The position numbers and the translations under genes are program-made. This document shows, piece after piece, positions 10,060 through 20,138 of a stretch of 64,000 bases of DNA; position 1 is the first letter of the stretch, and every line of letters begins with the position of its first letter. The notes under the pieces were generated by a model. It saw only the letters and a list, made by a program, of their open reading frames with translations. It did no database searches and was not told where the DNA came from. The DNA comes from Akanthomyces muscarius (lineage: Eukaryota; Ascomycota; Sordariomycetes; Hypocreales; Cordycipitaceae). The stretch covers positions 3,658,001-3,722,000 of the forward strand of contig NC_079245.1 in the NCBI RefSeq assembly GCF_028009165.1, read 5' to 3'.

Positions 10060-13000
10060 ATGGCTTATGTGGCGCCAGTGCATCTGCCGACCAGCATCCG
10101 CCATGCGATCCGACTCCAATTCAGCTCCCCGGACCATGATGACTTGATTGTCGCGTACGTCTGCCCATCTTTCTGGTGCCGGCGTCATCGGGCCCTGCAC
10201 TGGCAGTTTATCCCCGGCTTGATTGCTAATCAGCTCTTTTATTAGCAAAGCGAATCGACTCGAGATATGGCGCGTCACGCAAGAGGGCATGACGTGTCTG
10301 CACACCAAAGTCGTGCATGGCACGATATGCATGCTGCAGCGCTTGCGACCGAAAGATGCCGTCACCGATCTCCTCTTCGTCGGTACCGAACGACTGCAAT
10401 ACTTCAACGTCTCCTGGAATCCGGAAAAGAACGAAATGGAGCTCAACTATGAGGCTATTCACGACATTGCCGAGCCGTACATGCGCGAATCGCAAAGTCA
10501 GAACAAGTGCCTGGTGGATCCCACGGCGAAATACATGGTGATGCACATGTGGGAGGGCGTGCTCAACGTGTTCCGCTTGCCTAGTAGGCGCGGTGCATCT
10601 GACAAGCTCGAACAAATGGACCAGATCCGCCTCACGGAGCTGTGGATGAAGGACAGCGCGTTCATCCATAGTCGTACAGGCCATCCTCGCATCGCATTTC
10701 TCTACAAGACCCAGCTTGACCAGGAGGAAGCTCGTGTCGCCGTTTACAGACTGACAAAAGACGACAAAGGCAGCGATGTGTCGAAGTTCGACCCGCACAA
10801 GGATCGAGAGCTTGATCAAGTCATCGCCGACCCGTACGCATCCATGTTGATTCCTGTGCCGGTCGCCGAGGAAAAACGATACCATGTGCGAAAGACTGAA
10901 GGCACGAGGGCACATTTGGGCGGTCTACTGGTCGTGGGCGAGACCTTGTTGACGTATTTTGATAGCTTGACATATTCGAGCGTGTCATCTGCGCTCGACG
11001 AACCGAAGATATACGTCGCATGGGCCATGTACGATGAAACCCACTATTTCCTCGCCGACGACTACGGACGACTAGACTTGATGACTCTGGAAACCTACGC
11101 AGAGCCAACCGGGGTTGTTGTTACGGGCATGACTGTTGAGTCTCTCAGGTTTCCGGACTCCAAGGACTTGACCTCCCGGGCATCAAATCTTGTTTACATG
11201 GGCGACGGCATGCTTTTCGTGGCCTCCCACCACGGCGACTCTCAGCTCTTGCAGATCGATCTCGCCTCTCGTACCATGTATCCGATAAAGCTTCTTTCCA
11301 ACAACGGACCGATTTTGGATTTTGCAATCATGGATATGGGAAATAGAGAAGGTGACAACCAGCAGGGCAACGTATTTTCGTCGGGGCAAGCCAGAATTGT
11401 CGCGGGCTGCGGTGCATACAGGGACGGGTCCTTACGCAGCATCAGAAGTGGTGTTGGGCTGGAAGATTATGGCATTCTGGATGAAATCCAAAACACAAAA
11501 GGACTGTTCACAATAAAGTCGCACGGCTCCAAGAAGGTCGACACGCTTGTTGCTTCTTTCGTCATGGAGACCCGCGTCTTTAGATTCGACGCAGATGGTG
11601 ATATCGAGGAAGTCTATGAATTCGCTGGCATGAATTTAGAAGCTGAGACATTGGTCGCGACCAACTTGCCTAATGGGCACCTGCTCCAAGTCACAACATC
11701 AGAGGCCGCGGTCTTTGACCTTGAAAATGGCATGAGGATATCGTCATGGGCGACAGAAAGTGGTGGAGAAATCACAGCTGCCTCATGCAACGGGAAATGG
11801 GTGCTGCTTTGCGTTGACGGAACCATACTTGTGTCGTTGAATGTTGACAAAGACTTGGCAGCTTGCACACAGCGCTACCAGGGGACCAATGACTCGAGCC
11901 AGTCTGACCAAATCTCATGTTTACATGCCTCGCCGGATCTGAAAGACTATGGCGTCGTTGGGTGGTGGAACTCTGGCAAGATTACAATCGTGGATCTCTT
12001 GACACTCAGCGCCAAGCATGGTGAAACCCTTCAGCAGACTAGTGATGCCGCTTCAGTACCTCGCGACATATCGCTGGTCCAGCTCCATCCCCGCAGCGCA
12101 TCAGGCCCCACACTTTTGGTTGCTTTGGAAGACGGAACTGTTGTCAACTTTAACGTCTCTGTTGAGGATCTCGCTCTGTCAGGTAAAAAGAGTGTCACGC
12201 TGGGGAGTAGTCCTGCTCGTCTACATATTCTGCCTGAGGGCGATGGCACCAGTAGCGTCTTTGCCACTACAGAGCACGCCAGCCTCATCTACAGCTCTGA
12301 GGGGCGCATCGTATACTCTGCCACAACCGCGGACGATGCCACCTATGTCGTTCCCTTCGATTCCGAGGCATTCCCCGACTCTATACTGCTCTCGACTGAT
12401 AAACACGTTCGTTTATGCCATGTCGATAAAGAGCGCCTCACGCACGTCAAGTCACTACCAGTATTTGAGACAGTTCGACGTGTCGCTTACGCCCCAGGTG
12501 TAAAGGCATTTGCTCTCGGCTGCGTCAAGAAAGAGCTCGTACATAACGAAGAAGTCATCACATGCTCAGTGAAGCTCGTTGACGAAATCATATTCCAAGA
12601 ACTTGGCGCTCCACTCCAACTCAATGCCTCTAGCACACTGGAAATGGTTGAAAGCGTCATCCGCGCTGAGCTTCCCGACCACACTGGTGCTCTAGTGGAG
12701 CGTTTCATTGTGGGCACAAGCTTTGTCACTGGTGAAGAAGTCGGTGAAGCCGGGGAGACACGTGGTCGGATACTGGTCTTGGGAGTAGACGAGGAACGCC
12801 AGCTATACACTATCGTATCGCACAATCTGAAAGGCGCGTGCCGCTGCTTGAGTGTCATAGATGAGTACATTGTTGCTGGTCTTTCCAAGACAGTTGTTGT
12901 CTACAGCTATACGGAAGAAACCAGCACCGAGGGCTCTCTGCAGAAGCTTGCGGCTTACCGCCCAGCGACCTTTCCACTGGCAATTGATGTATCTGGGAAC

Positions 13001-13699
13001 ATGATTGGCGTTGCTGATCTGATGCAGTCATTATCTTTGGTGGAGTTCACGCCACCAAAACATGGAGAACCCGCCAAACTAGAGGAGAAGGCTAGGCATT
13101 TCCAATCAGCGTGGGCGACTTCAGTTTGCCATCTGGATGATGAGCGATGGCTGGAGGCAGATGCGCAGGGTAACATTATTGTGCTGGCGCGGAATTCGGA
13201 TGCGCCAACGGAGCAAGACCGCGGCCGTCTCGAAATAACGAGCGAGATACACCTTGGCGAACAGATCAACAAGATGCGAAAGCTGAATGTGGCGCCGACG
13301 GACAATGCTGCCGTATCACCAAAGGCGTTTCTTGCCTCTGTAAGTTGCTCGTATTGACTGCCGCATTCCGACGCTAACCATGAATTCTTTTACTTGTAGA
13401 TTGAGGGCACGCTATATCTCTACGGCGACATTGCGCCACAATATCAAGACCTACTCATTACGCTCCAGACAAATATAGAGCAGCACGTCAAAACGGCGGG
13501 AGGCATCAACTTCCACGCTTGGCGATCCTTTCGCAACCAGACTCGAGAAGCGGATGGCCCGTTCCGGTTTGTGGACGGCGAAATGGTGGAGAGGTTTCTT
13601 GACTTGAACGAGGCAACGCAGGCTGAGCTCTGCAAAGATCTCGGCCCCAGCGTGGAGGATGTGCGGAACCTGATTGAGGAATTGCGTCGGATGCATTAA
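10060..13699 (+). CDS. DDB1 homologue, DNA damage-binding / CUL4 adaptor
   Basis: Three exons, 10060-10154, 10246-13339 and 13400-13699, give 1,162 residues, close to the 1,140 of animal DDB1. The first junction restores the conserved LIVAKANRLEIWRV strand; the second joins FLAS to IEGTLYLYG. The layout is an N-terminal MMS1/CPSF160-type propeller, a middle propeller and a C-terminal CPSF_A region ending FRFVDGEMVERFLDL and then VRNLIEELRRMH, which matches the helical end of DDB1. DDB1 links substrate receptors to the CUL4 ubiquitin ligase and acts in nucleotide excision repair, replication control and, in some fungi, heterochromatin formation. The related splicing and polyadenylation proteins (Rse1, Cft1) are larger, so DDB1 fits best. 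Divergent from the unrecognised 584-residue gene. Confidence 0.9.
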
Positions 13700-13872
13700 T
13701 TCTGTGCAGAGTCATGCCAAGCAGAAAAGGCATGCACATTTCGTTTTTGTAACATACTTGGGAGCGTACTCCAGAAGGCAACTGGCACAATAGATATAAA
13801 TTTAATCGATACGGAGAGCAACTGAATTGCATATCTAGACCTCCAGAACCGCGCTCAGCACTTTCAGCAGGA

Positions 13873-15510
13873 CTATGCACCGACACAGACGTTATACTTG
13901 GCCCAGAGCTTACAGTCGGTGCCGACATTCCACTTCTTGATGCTACTCTCCTTGACCCCGTACTTTTGGGCGAGCGACCAGCAGTTGTCGCCGTCTTTCA
14001 TGAGATGCCATTTTTTGCATTTGCAGATGGCGCCCGGCTGCGTGGGCGTGGGGTGCGGCGTCTTGCACTCTGTCGGGGGCTTGACGGGCTTGGCAGGCTT
14101 GCTCTTGGTGCCTAGTAGTGAATGCGGTCAGATGATGCTTACTCTTGCTGCAAGGAGATGAGTGTGTCTAGGCCGAACTTACCGACGCAGTAGGCGTACT
14201 TGACCCATATGCCGGAGCAGTCCTTGCCGACAGCGGGGTTCCACTTGATGAAGGTGTTCTTGTCAAAGTTGGAGTAGCCCTGGACAATCTTGTCGCAGTA
14301 GTCGCCCGACTTGGCAATGTACCAGTCGCGGCAGTCCTTGGTGATGCCCGTCTGCGTGGGACCCGGCGCCGTCGGGCCGGTCGATGTCGGCTTGCTGGGC
14401 GTCGAGGTCGGCGTGAAGCCCTTGGTCTTAACGCAGATGTAGTAGCCGGCCCAGAAGCCGTTGCAGTCCTTGTCAATGGCCGTGTTCCACTTGACCAGGA
14501 GAGCCTTGCTTATGCCGAACTTCTCCGTGACGCTGTCGCACGTATCGCCCTTGGCGACCTGGTAGTACTTGTTGCAGTCCTTGGTGATGCCCGTCTGGTG
14601 CGGGGTGGGCACCGGGTCTTTGGTGGGCGTCGTGCCCGGGGAGGTGGTGCTGGCGCCGGCCGCGTGCACGCAAATGTAGTACTCTGCCCAGAAGCCGTTG
14701 CAGTCCTTGTCAATGGCCGAATTCCACTTGATGAGCTGGTCCTTGGAGATGCCAAACTTGCCCGTCACGCTGTCGCACGAGTCGCCCTTGACCACCTTGT
14801 AGAACTTGTCGCAGTCCTTGGTGATGCCGGTTTGGTGCGGCGTGGGCACTGGATCGCTGGTGGGTGTCGCGCCGGGCGACGTGGTGCCGGCGCCGGCGAC
14901 GTGCACGCAGCAGTAGTACGCGGCCCAGAAGCCGGCGCAGTCCTTGTCCACGGCCTTGTTCCACGCGGTGAACTGATCCATGCTGATGCCGTACTTTGCG
15001 GTCACGCTGTCGCAGGTGTCGCCCTTGACGATGAGGTGGTACTTGTCGCAGTCCTTGTCGATGCCGTCGAGCGTGGGCGACGGCGCGGGCGGAAGCGTCG
15101 ACGTGGGCGGCGACGTGATGGTGCCGCCGTTGTTGACGTCGACGCAGTAGGAATAGCCAACCTCGATGCCGGAGCAGTCATCCTTGACGGCGGGATTCTG
15201 TACACAATAACAAAGTTGGCAACATGTTTGATGTAAGTCGGCGCGCGCGCAGCCGGGCCTGCACGTGGCGTGAAGCGGTTCTTACCCAGGCCACAAAGTT
15301 GGCGTGACTGATGCCCCAGTAGCCCTCAATGAAGCTGCAGGTGTCATCTTGGGATGAGGTGGTAAAGTAGTACGTGCACTGGTCCGTGGTGCCAGGTGCG
15401 ACTTTGCCGTCGGGCTTCTCACCACGGCGGACCTTGCTGGGGTGGTCATACGCTGCCGCGGCAGAGACGGCGGACAGAGCGAGGGCAATGCTTCCGATGC
15501 GCATTTTCAC
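13873..15510 (-). CDS. secreted protein with six LysM domains
   Basis: Three exons on the minus strand, 15510-15286, 15197-14183 and 14111-13873, give 492 residues. A signal peptide (MKMRIGSIALALSAVSAAAA) is followed by six LysM units: about 45-92, 113-160, 180-227, 248-295, 318-368 and 420-465. Each has the form of an aromatic-rich start, a GD.C turn, and an N or WN near the end followed by a closing Cys-Val. Linkers are Thr/Pro-rich and probably glycosylated. LysM modules bind chitin or related N-acetylglucosamine polymers. Multi-LysM secreted proteins of this kind (compare TAL6 of Trichoderma) protect hyphae or shield chitin from host sensing, and no catalytic domain is present. Units 2 to 4 are nearly identical, including their linkers, which points to recent internal duplication. 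A possible TATA box lies at 15588-15594. Confidence 0.9.
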
Positions 15511-16375
15511 AACAGGCTTGCAGAATTGTTTACCGACTACAGAAATGCGAAACGGGACGTATCCGTTTGAGGATCAGAGGGGGCAAGTATATACCTACAG
15601 CGGATAGCGGATAGCGGCCAACTCTAGACATTGTGGCTTTAGGCAAGCAATCGCGAGCATAGGAGCATAACGAAAAATGGAAACGCGGCCGGAAATAGAC
15701 TCGATGCGGACTCTTCCGAGTGAAGTTCGTCGTTGGATATATCCAAATGGAAACTATTCGATGACGATCCCTCCTAGGCGGTCCAATTGAGCGTCGCCCG
15801 GTGATGAGCTGGGAATATGCCAAGCCATCCGTAATCCTCTAGCAATCAATGTTTCCGGAAATTTCGCATAAATTGAGTCGGGGCCACTGTTTCAATATAG
15901 AGATTCATCCTTCGCGGCGCTGTAGCACAGGGGATTGGCGCAAGTGTGTTGGATCGAGGTGCGTTGACGAAGGGAGGCAAGTACCCACGTACAGTGCGAA
16001 TCAGCTATCTACACTGTCTATGCAGGGGACCATATTGAAAGCATCGGCCTCTGCTCTTTTTGGCGTCTCGCTTGTCGATTCCCTCGCTCAAGGCGGGCTG
16101 CAGTCTCGTTTAAATGATAGTTGCTCATGTAGTCTGCGGCCATGTCGAATGCCAAGAAAGTAATATGCTAGGATGCCATTTACACATTTTCAGCTGAAAG
16201 ACGGTGCTGACACCGCGCGGGTACAATTGCCTGATTTCTACATGATCTAATTGCCTCAAGTACAGAATGCATACTATCTGACACTGACTCGCTGCGACAC
16301 AGTTTGAACCCTCCTCTATCCAAGTTTCTTAATGGACGTCCCGTTCTATACTAGTCAATCTGCATATTTATCCAT
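15511..16375. other. intergenic region
   Basis: Promoter of the six-LysM gene and 3' flank of the UstYa-like gene. No supported gene; a 104-codon frame at 15849-16163 has no domain or signal peptide. Confidence 0.5.
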
Positions 16376-17441
16376 CTAGCTTCCCTTCCCGTTGAAAGCT
16401 GTGCGGCTCAGAGACTCCTTGAACAAAATCGGAGATGGCCTTCGCTTGGTGCCTTTTGGTGCGACCATAGCGCTCCACTCAGCAGTGTTGATTGTCTGCA
16501 CTCTGTGCTCGTCCTGCCACTCGAGCAGTTGGTCATAGTTCCAGCATTTCCGCGTCATGTCAAAGTCTGGAAAGGGTCCCTCGTGGCCTTCAACCCAGTT
16601 GAAAGTGAACAAATCCATGCTCGGCTGGCACATGAGCCACTTGGCCAGTGCCTCTTGGCAGTGCATTAAATGGGCCGCGTAGACATTTGGGATACCGTTG
16701 GGGTGGTAGTAGTCGAAATTATAATGCAAACTTTGGCGCATAGAATTGAGGCAGTGCGCGAGGTGCACTGCGTCAATTTGTGCAAGATAGGTTGCATTAC
16801 CCACGCCCCAGCTGGGCGGCGCCTTGACTGTCACGGCAGTGTCCTTGCCAAGCTTGATGACTTGTTCCTCAGTCAGGCCAATGACACCCATATCTGCAAA
16901 TCTATGCCATGCGGTATCCACGTGCGGGCTCGGGTCCTGCCGGAGTACCGATCCGTTCGAGCTAAGGTGTTTCGTGACTACCTCCGAAACTCCCCAGGTC
17001 GGTGTAAGTGAGTCGAGAGGCGGCGCTACACGTCGACATCAGTACTCATTATTTAATACCTTGTCCTTGTTAGAGGTAAAAGTTCGAAAGACTCACAATA
17101 GAATGTCTTTTCTCGCAGAATGCGGCTGCCGTCAATTGCCTGCGTCGTCAAGACCAGATGCGCTGATAGGGCAAGACAGCCCAGAGATATGGCCAAGAGA
17201 GCAATATTAACTATGGCCACTTTTCGCCAAATTCTTGAAAGATTATCTGGGCGGTAGCACTCCGCCTTTTTGCCGAATGGCTTGTGCTCTGCGGAAGGGA
17301 GATCGTCGCTGGCTAATTTAGTGTATGACTGCAGCGAGACGGCAGCCTATTCGGTCAGTATTTAGAGAAAAAGATGTCGCAAAAAGATCAATATATGCAT
17401 ACCGATGTGCCCAGTACGCTTTTTATTCTAGAAGACCTCAT
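16376..17441 (-). CDS. UstYa-family (DUF3328) membrane oxidase-like protein
   Basis: Three exons on the minus strand, 17441-17403, 17346-17097 and 17025-16376, give 312 residues. The introns (17347-17402 and 17026-17096) both join in phase, and the first has a CTGAC branch site. A single transmembrane segment lies near 56-78, followed by the family's DSLTPTWGV-like and SPHVDTAWHRF segments. The two signature metal-site motifs are HLAHC at 184-188 and HLMHC at 215-219, followed by a conserved Cys at 229. UstYa-type proteins catalyse oxidative crosslinking, cyclisation or hydroxylation in dikaritin peptides such as ustiloxin, phomopsin and asperipin, and also in cyclochlorotine. The gene is divergent from the GHSWY-repeat peptide gene with 568 bases between start codons, so co-regulation is plausible. 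All signature residues are present, so the enzyme should be active. Confidence 0.88.
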
Positions 17442-18009
17442 TTAACTTTTTCGTGCGGCTGTATTGGAGCAAATAGTAGGAGGGAGAATGCAGAGTAGCG
17501 AGGGACAGACGCGATGGGGGACTGGGCGATACTACCCTTCCATCTATTACGTAGGATCGGACCTTTACTATGCGCAAGCTCCAATCAGGTGCATTGGTCA
17601 AGCGAATGACTCTATTATTCTCGCTTAGGCTGCATCAGGCTGTATAAGGCTGGCGTAGCGAAGGCGCAGCTGCAGCCGACTGGCCGCTCGCATCGTGTAA
17701 CCTCAAAACTGCCAAAGAATTTTCCGGAATGTGGCAGCCTATACTCATGTTGTAACTACGTGTAGGCGTACGTATAGCTTCAAAAAATCTCCGGCACGAG
17801 GGGGCCCATAATCTTGTTATGCCTACGTATGGACATCTTTTGAGAGGGTGTGGGAGTGCATATGTGTATATATATATATCCCGTTGACCGTCCAAGCGAA
17901 CACTTTCTTTGAGCCCAACAGCTTCTCACCTTTTATACTCTCTTGACCTTGATAATCCACAATCTATCACTACTTCAGACTTGATTTCATCTGCCAGCCA
18001 CCATCTATC
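17442..18009. promoter_or_regulatory. shared promoter of UstYa-like and repeat-peptide genes
   Basis: A 568-base divergent intergenic region. Toward the peptide gene, an alternating TATATATATATAT tract at 17867-17879 sits about 130 bases before the ATG, where a fungal TATA element would be. The pyrimidine-rich stretch after it (17910-17960) fits a transcription start zone. No binding site can be named with confidence. Confidence 0.5.
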
Positions 18010-18402
18010 ATGCGTTTCCAGGCTTTTATTGTCCACGCTGCCGCGCTTGCCCGGCTGGGTCAGGCTAATCCTCTGCCTGGGTCGGAATCTGGTCACAGCG
18101 TTGGTGATAACTGGTATCCGCAGCCTACTGATACTCCGGATACGCAGTATCGGGCAGCCTCAGACTCCCATATGCCTCGCGGCCACTCTTGGTATATCGC
18201 GCCGAGCCTGCCCACCCCCGTCCCTATCGCGCAAGATGGCAAAAGCAGAGACTCCGGAGCAGCCGCTCAGCCTGAACCTGCTCAAGAAGAAGGCGGCCAC
18301 TCTTGGTATCACGGTTGGCCCGTGCATTCTATTCACACAGAAGGTGGCCACTCCTGGTATGGACGGCCCAGGACGACTCCTACGTCTGCGGCTGAGCCGT
18401 AA
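18010..18402 (+). CDS. secreted GHSWY-repeat peptide, candidate RiPP precursor
   Basis: Single exon of 130 residues. A short signal peptide (about 1-19, ending LGQA) precedes a low-complexity Pro/Ser/Thr chain with few aliphatic residues. The pentapeptide GHSWY occurs three times, at 58-62, 96-100 and 113-117, and a diverged form (GHS followed shortly by NWYP) lies at 28-37. Two copies have an added Gly in front. Spacers differ in length and sequence, while the cores are kept exactly, as expected for a repeated product sequence. No KR, RR or KK site occurs; the first core follows Pro-Arg. Start choice: the first ATG after the TATA tract, in the only frame with a signal peptide and repeats. 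The divergent UstYa-like gene supports a role as a modified-peptide precursor. A metal-binding or structural secreted protein is the alternative. Confidence 0.7.
   Translation: MRFQAFIVHAAALARLGQANPLPGSESGHSVGDNWYPQPTDTPDTQYRAASDSHMPRGHSWYIAPSLPTPVPIAQDGKSRDSGAAAQPEPAQEEGGHSWYHGWPVHSIHTEGGHSWYGRPRTTPTSAAEP
18181..18360 (+). repeat. three coding repeats of GHSWY
   Basis: Copies at 18181-18195, 18295-18309 and 18346-18360 encode identical pentapeptides. The third differs from the others by silent changes at the Gly and Ser codons (GGT, TCC), consistent with selection on the peptide and not a fresh DNA duplication. Confidence 0.9.
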
Positions 18403-20138
18403 AGCCGCAACTTCCACGCTCAATTGAATGCAGCATGACTATTTTATCGCTTTCGACTCTAATTTGCACGGAAGAGACCCGAAGGCGCGGCCGCTACTGG
18501 TCCATCGGTCGTTGGAACTGGTAGCATTTGGCTTGGAATTAGCTACAGCAAAGATGCTGCGCGGCCGTGGGCGGGTATGGAGCTGTATCAGAGTACACAA
18601 TCATTTATCTAGATTTTCTATGGCCATCGCTAGCCCAAATACAGATTCTCAGTGTCTCAAATTCTCCAATTTACGGCCAATCTCTATTCACACTTCGGCG
18701 CTGCATCGCGCGCCGCGGAGCTAACGTGCGGGTCGAGCGCTTGATAGCAAACAGAAGTGGTTAAATGGTGCGCGGGTCATTTTAGAACACTTTGCTGTCG
18801 GCTGACTCTTCCCGAGGTGCTTCCAGTAGTTACAAGAAATTTAGTTTCCGAGTGTCTCGCAGCCTGCTTCCCAGCGGCGTCATCTGAGCCGTACGCTCAG
18901 CACTTACAGTCCGCTGTCTGCCTTCCTCGTTTAACGGCAGCAAGGCTACCAGCTACGTTCGCCCCCTCCGTCTCTGTTTGCATTCGCACCCCGCAATTAC
19001 CAACCCGAGTCTATGCTGCCTCTGAGAAACATGGTGGCACAGCATAACACAGCGTACGGTGGTGGTCTTAAGAAGCACACGAAACAAAAAGAATTTTCCT
19101 TGTCGAGGGCAAGATACAATACTAGGATGACGCGACCAGCTGGTGTATCCGCCGAGCAGCCGCCGACGGTGCATATACTCGAGAGAGGACGGCACCAAAT
19201 TGTTTCGCTCGGAGACTTCCAGTCTTTTTCCGGGGGTTTTCGCAGCTGTTGGGTTTTAGCACCGGCTGAATCTTGTTACGCTGGTGCGCTGCACTAAGGT
19301 TCTCGCAGCGGCCTGACCTTGGCTGCAACCGTTTCATCATCGCGATCACTTCCGGTTTCGGCTGCGCGGTAAATTAACCAGACTACATGCCACTGCGAAT
19401 CGATTCGCCTACTCTCAAAGATGCTGGGCCAAAGTATGTTGCGCTGGAGCTTGCAATTACTAGGTCACGTCAGTTTCTACCAAAATCTACCGTCGCACGA
19501 CAAAAAACCAACCAAGGCCGCTCTCCAGTGATAGCACTACATGATTTGCAATGTTCAACAACCGCCAATCAATGAACTGCATCTATATCTAAATGACTTG
19601 GCAAATGTGGGATATGAATAGGGAGAGTAAAGTGGTGCCACGGGATGAGTCGCGGGCTTTCTGTGCCAAACTCACTTCGGCTAATTTAGAAGCGGCCGTT
19701 AAGTCAATGTACTCAACTGTTGCGTTGATCTTTCTAGTTTTGCAACGCTACCCTGCCATATATTGTCTGGAACCTTGCCAATAAAACCTGTCGCATGCTG
19801 GGCGGGAGCAGCCGCATGAATCATGACCTATAGCAAGACCGACTAAGAGGTCGCAGCAGCATGCGCAGGGTGTCGGATTAGACAAGGTGGGCTAGATATA
19901 TATCTTCCTTTCAGTCTTGTATTCTACCCAGCCATATCTTGCATCTCTATCTATCATTGATGTACATACGCCTTTAGCGTCGAATACAGTGACCGCCTAT
20001 ACCTCAGCGTGTCCATCGCAGCTACTGAATGCGATCGCTCCAGGTTCAATATCAGTCAGTACTTAATCTTCAAACTTTGTGTCATTTAACGTTAACCAGA
20101 AAAAAATAAGCAAAGAATAGGGTTTTCAGTGAATCCGG
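18403..20138. other. 1.7-kb gene-free stretch
   Basis: No supported gene between the repeat-peptide gene and the bHLH gene. Frames of 60-100 codons on both strands have no domain and no matching splice partners. I looked here for further tailoring genes of a peptide cluster and saw none. Confidence 0.5.

Noticed and set aside
9796..10446. A 216-codon minus-strand frame across the DDB1 start
   Set aside because: It overlaps DDB1 coding sequence. Only its last 12 codons (9802-9837) are used, as a proposed first exon of the 584-residue gene.
17909..18427. A 172-codon plus-strand frame overlapping the repeat-peptide gene
   Set aside because: It lies over the repeat gene in another frame; its Leu/Arg/Ser-rich translation has no signal peptide or domain, while the other frame has both a signal peptide and exact peptide repeats.
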